This document shows positions 63,283-64,000 of a stretch of DNA of 64,000 nt, in pieces. This DNA is from DATGJX01 sp963830545. Its GTDB lineage: Bacteria > Vulcanimicrobiota > Vulcanimicrobiia > Vulcanimicrobiales > Vulcanimicrobiaceae. Where the stretch lies: NCBI GenBank assembly GCA_963830545.1, contig CAWHMK010000001.1, forward strand, positions 1,240,001 to 1,304,000. The letters are read 5' to 3'. The first letter of the stretch is position 1; each line of letters opens with the position of its first letter. The notes below the pieces were generated by a model. That model made no database searches. It had not been told where the DNA came from and worked only from the letters and a program-made list of their open reading frames with translations. The position numbers and the translations under genes were made by a program.

Positions 63283-64000
63283 CTACGGCACCAATATGCG
63301 CAGCGCCTTCGGAAGTATGGCGAAATCCGCAGGCGTCGTTCCCGCCGGTTCGCCGTCCGCGCTCACGTGATGCGGGCGGTGTGTTCGCACGGAGAAACGC
63401 GTCGACCGGCGCGTTCGCAAACCTTGGCCGGAGGAGGGATCTCGAGCAGCAATCTTCCTCACGAGCGCGAAGGCATCGAGCCAATTACGCGGCTCGACGC
63501 TGTACAAATCGAGCCAGCCATCGTCGATCGCCGCGTCGCTGCGATCGATGACCCCGCCGAAACGCGAATTGTTCGCAACGGTTATCTGCACTGTTCGGCC
63601 GCGCTCGACTTGCCCGTCGTATGCGATCTCCGCGAAGAACGGGCGCACGTCGCGTAAGGTCTGCAGCGTGGTCGAAATCAGTCCGAGCGCGCCGAAGCGC
63701 TGCTTGACTTCCGGGGTTTGCCGGCGGGCGATTCGCGCGGAGACGCCCACGCTCGCTTCGTTCACGAAGTAGCATCCATTCACCACCCCGACGTCGATTT
63801 CGCGCGTGCGGCCTGCGGCAATCACCGTGCATGCTTCCGCAATGCCGAGGGGAATATCGAGGGTTCGCGCGAGATCGTTGAATGTTCCGAGCGGCACGAT
63901 CCCAAGCGGCAACCCCCGCGCGAGTGCGAGCGGAACCGCGCCAATCACCGTGCCGTCGCCTCCTGCGGCAATCACCGCCTCGGCGGAAGCCGCCTCGTTC
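63283..64000 (-). CDS. Diacylglycerol kinase-family lipid kinase (N-terminus outside window)
   Basis: The frame is open at the window edge and runs to 63283. It has the diacylglycerol-kinase catalytic motif AAGGDGTVIGAV, GIVPLGTFNDLARTLDIP, and the C-terminal domain with NNSRFGG and DGWLDLYSVE. YegS/DgkB-like enzymes phosphorylate lipids or make bacteriophosphatidate. About 239 codons are seen; full-length members have about 300, so about 60 are missing upstream. Confidence 0.9.
   Translation of the reverse strand, partial: NEAASAEAVIAAGGDGTVIGAVPLALARGLPLGIVPLGTFNDLARTLDIPLGIAEACTVIAAGRTREIDVGVVNGCYFVNEASVGVSARIARRQTPEVKQRFGALGLISTTLQTLRDVRPFFAEIAYDGQVERGRTVQITVANNSRFGGVIDRSDAAIDDGWLDLYSVEPRNWLDAFALVRKIAARDPSSGQGLRTRRSTRFSVRTHRPHHVSADGEPAGTTPADFAILPKALRILVP

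Noticed and set aside
1..64000. CRISPR arrays, tRNA or rRNA genes, integrases and insertion sequences
   Set aside because: I saw no regular spacer array, no cloverleaf with a CCA end, no rRNA segment and no transposase or integrase motif; a covariance search would be needed to exclude a tRNA fully.

Overview
The window is a GC-rich, densely packed stretch of a Gram-negative (diderm) bacterial chromosome. Outer-membrane biology shows in a TonB-type receptor, a haem-motif outer-membrane barrel and several lipoproteins. Genes often start on GTG or TTG, and many neighbours overlap by 1-4 bases (ATGA, GTGA, TGATG). The gene content suits an uncultivated, probably soil-dwelling lineage such as Candidatus Eremiobacterota (WPS-2), but that is inference: no 16S gene or other decisive marker is present.

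Layout. 0-6 kb: end of a formate dehydrogenase operon (NuoF/FdhB-type flavoprotein, an iron-sulfur subunit lacking its catalytic part, fdhD), an alpha/beta hydrolase, polX and a nicotinate phosphoribosyltransferase. 6-11.5 kb: a degenerate ABC pair, a hemerythrin, a DJ-1-like protein without its cysteine, a Rieske/SDR operon, and fatty-acid genes beside a decayed thiolase. 11.6-14.3 kb: rpsO with promoter and terminator, an orphan PqqD-like protein and a split transketolase. 14.3-18.2 kb: a copper/haem export operon (26-aa lipopeptide, SCO, cupredoxin, CxxCH barrel) ending in a two-component system. 18.2-21.1 kb: a TPR operon and a TonB receptor.

21.1-48.5 kb is a peptide and cell-wall peptide scavenging region: gamma-glutamyltransferase, MlrC-type peptidase, dipeptide epimerase (DgcA-like), DUF1611 (DgcN-like), amino-acid permease, S9 peptidase, two oligopeptide-binding lipoproteins, five SxxK serine hydrolases, two PBP4-like enzymes and an XRE-cupin regulator. 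pnp lies inside it, 28 kb from rpsO. Related AT-rich dyads recur in its intergenic gaps. 48.6-64 kb: a UbiD-UbiA-binding protein operon, a GntR/ABC operon with a tiny gene at each end, a broken ECF sigma gene, an M48-RDD fusion lacking a zinc ligand, a winged-helix/TPR regulator, a second tiny peptide gene, an aldo/keto reductase and a truncated lipid kinase.

Two features stand out. First, about fourteen genes are interrupted by single-base frameshifts, an in-frame stop or larger decay, while the core genes (rpsO, pnp, polX, transketolase) are intact; this is either accessory-gene decay or uncorrected read error. Second, two unrelated tiny ORFs with good ribosome binding sites share a GWGPK motif, making them candidates for an undescribed small-peptide family.
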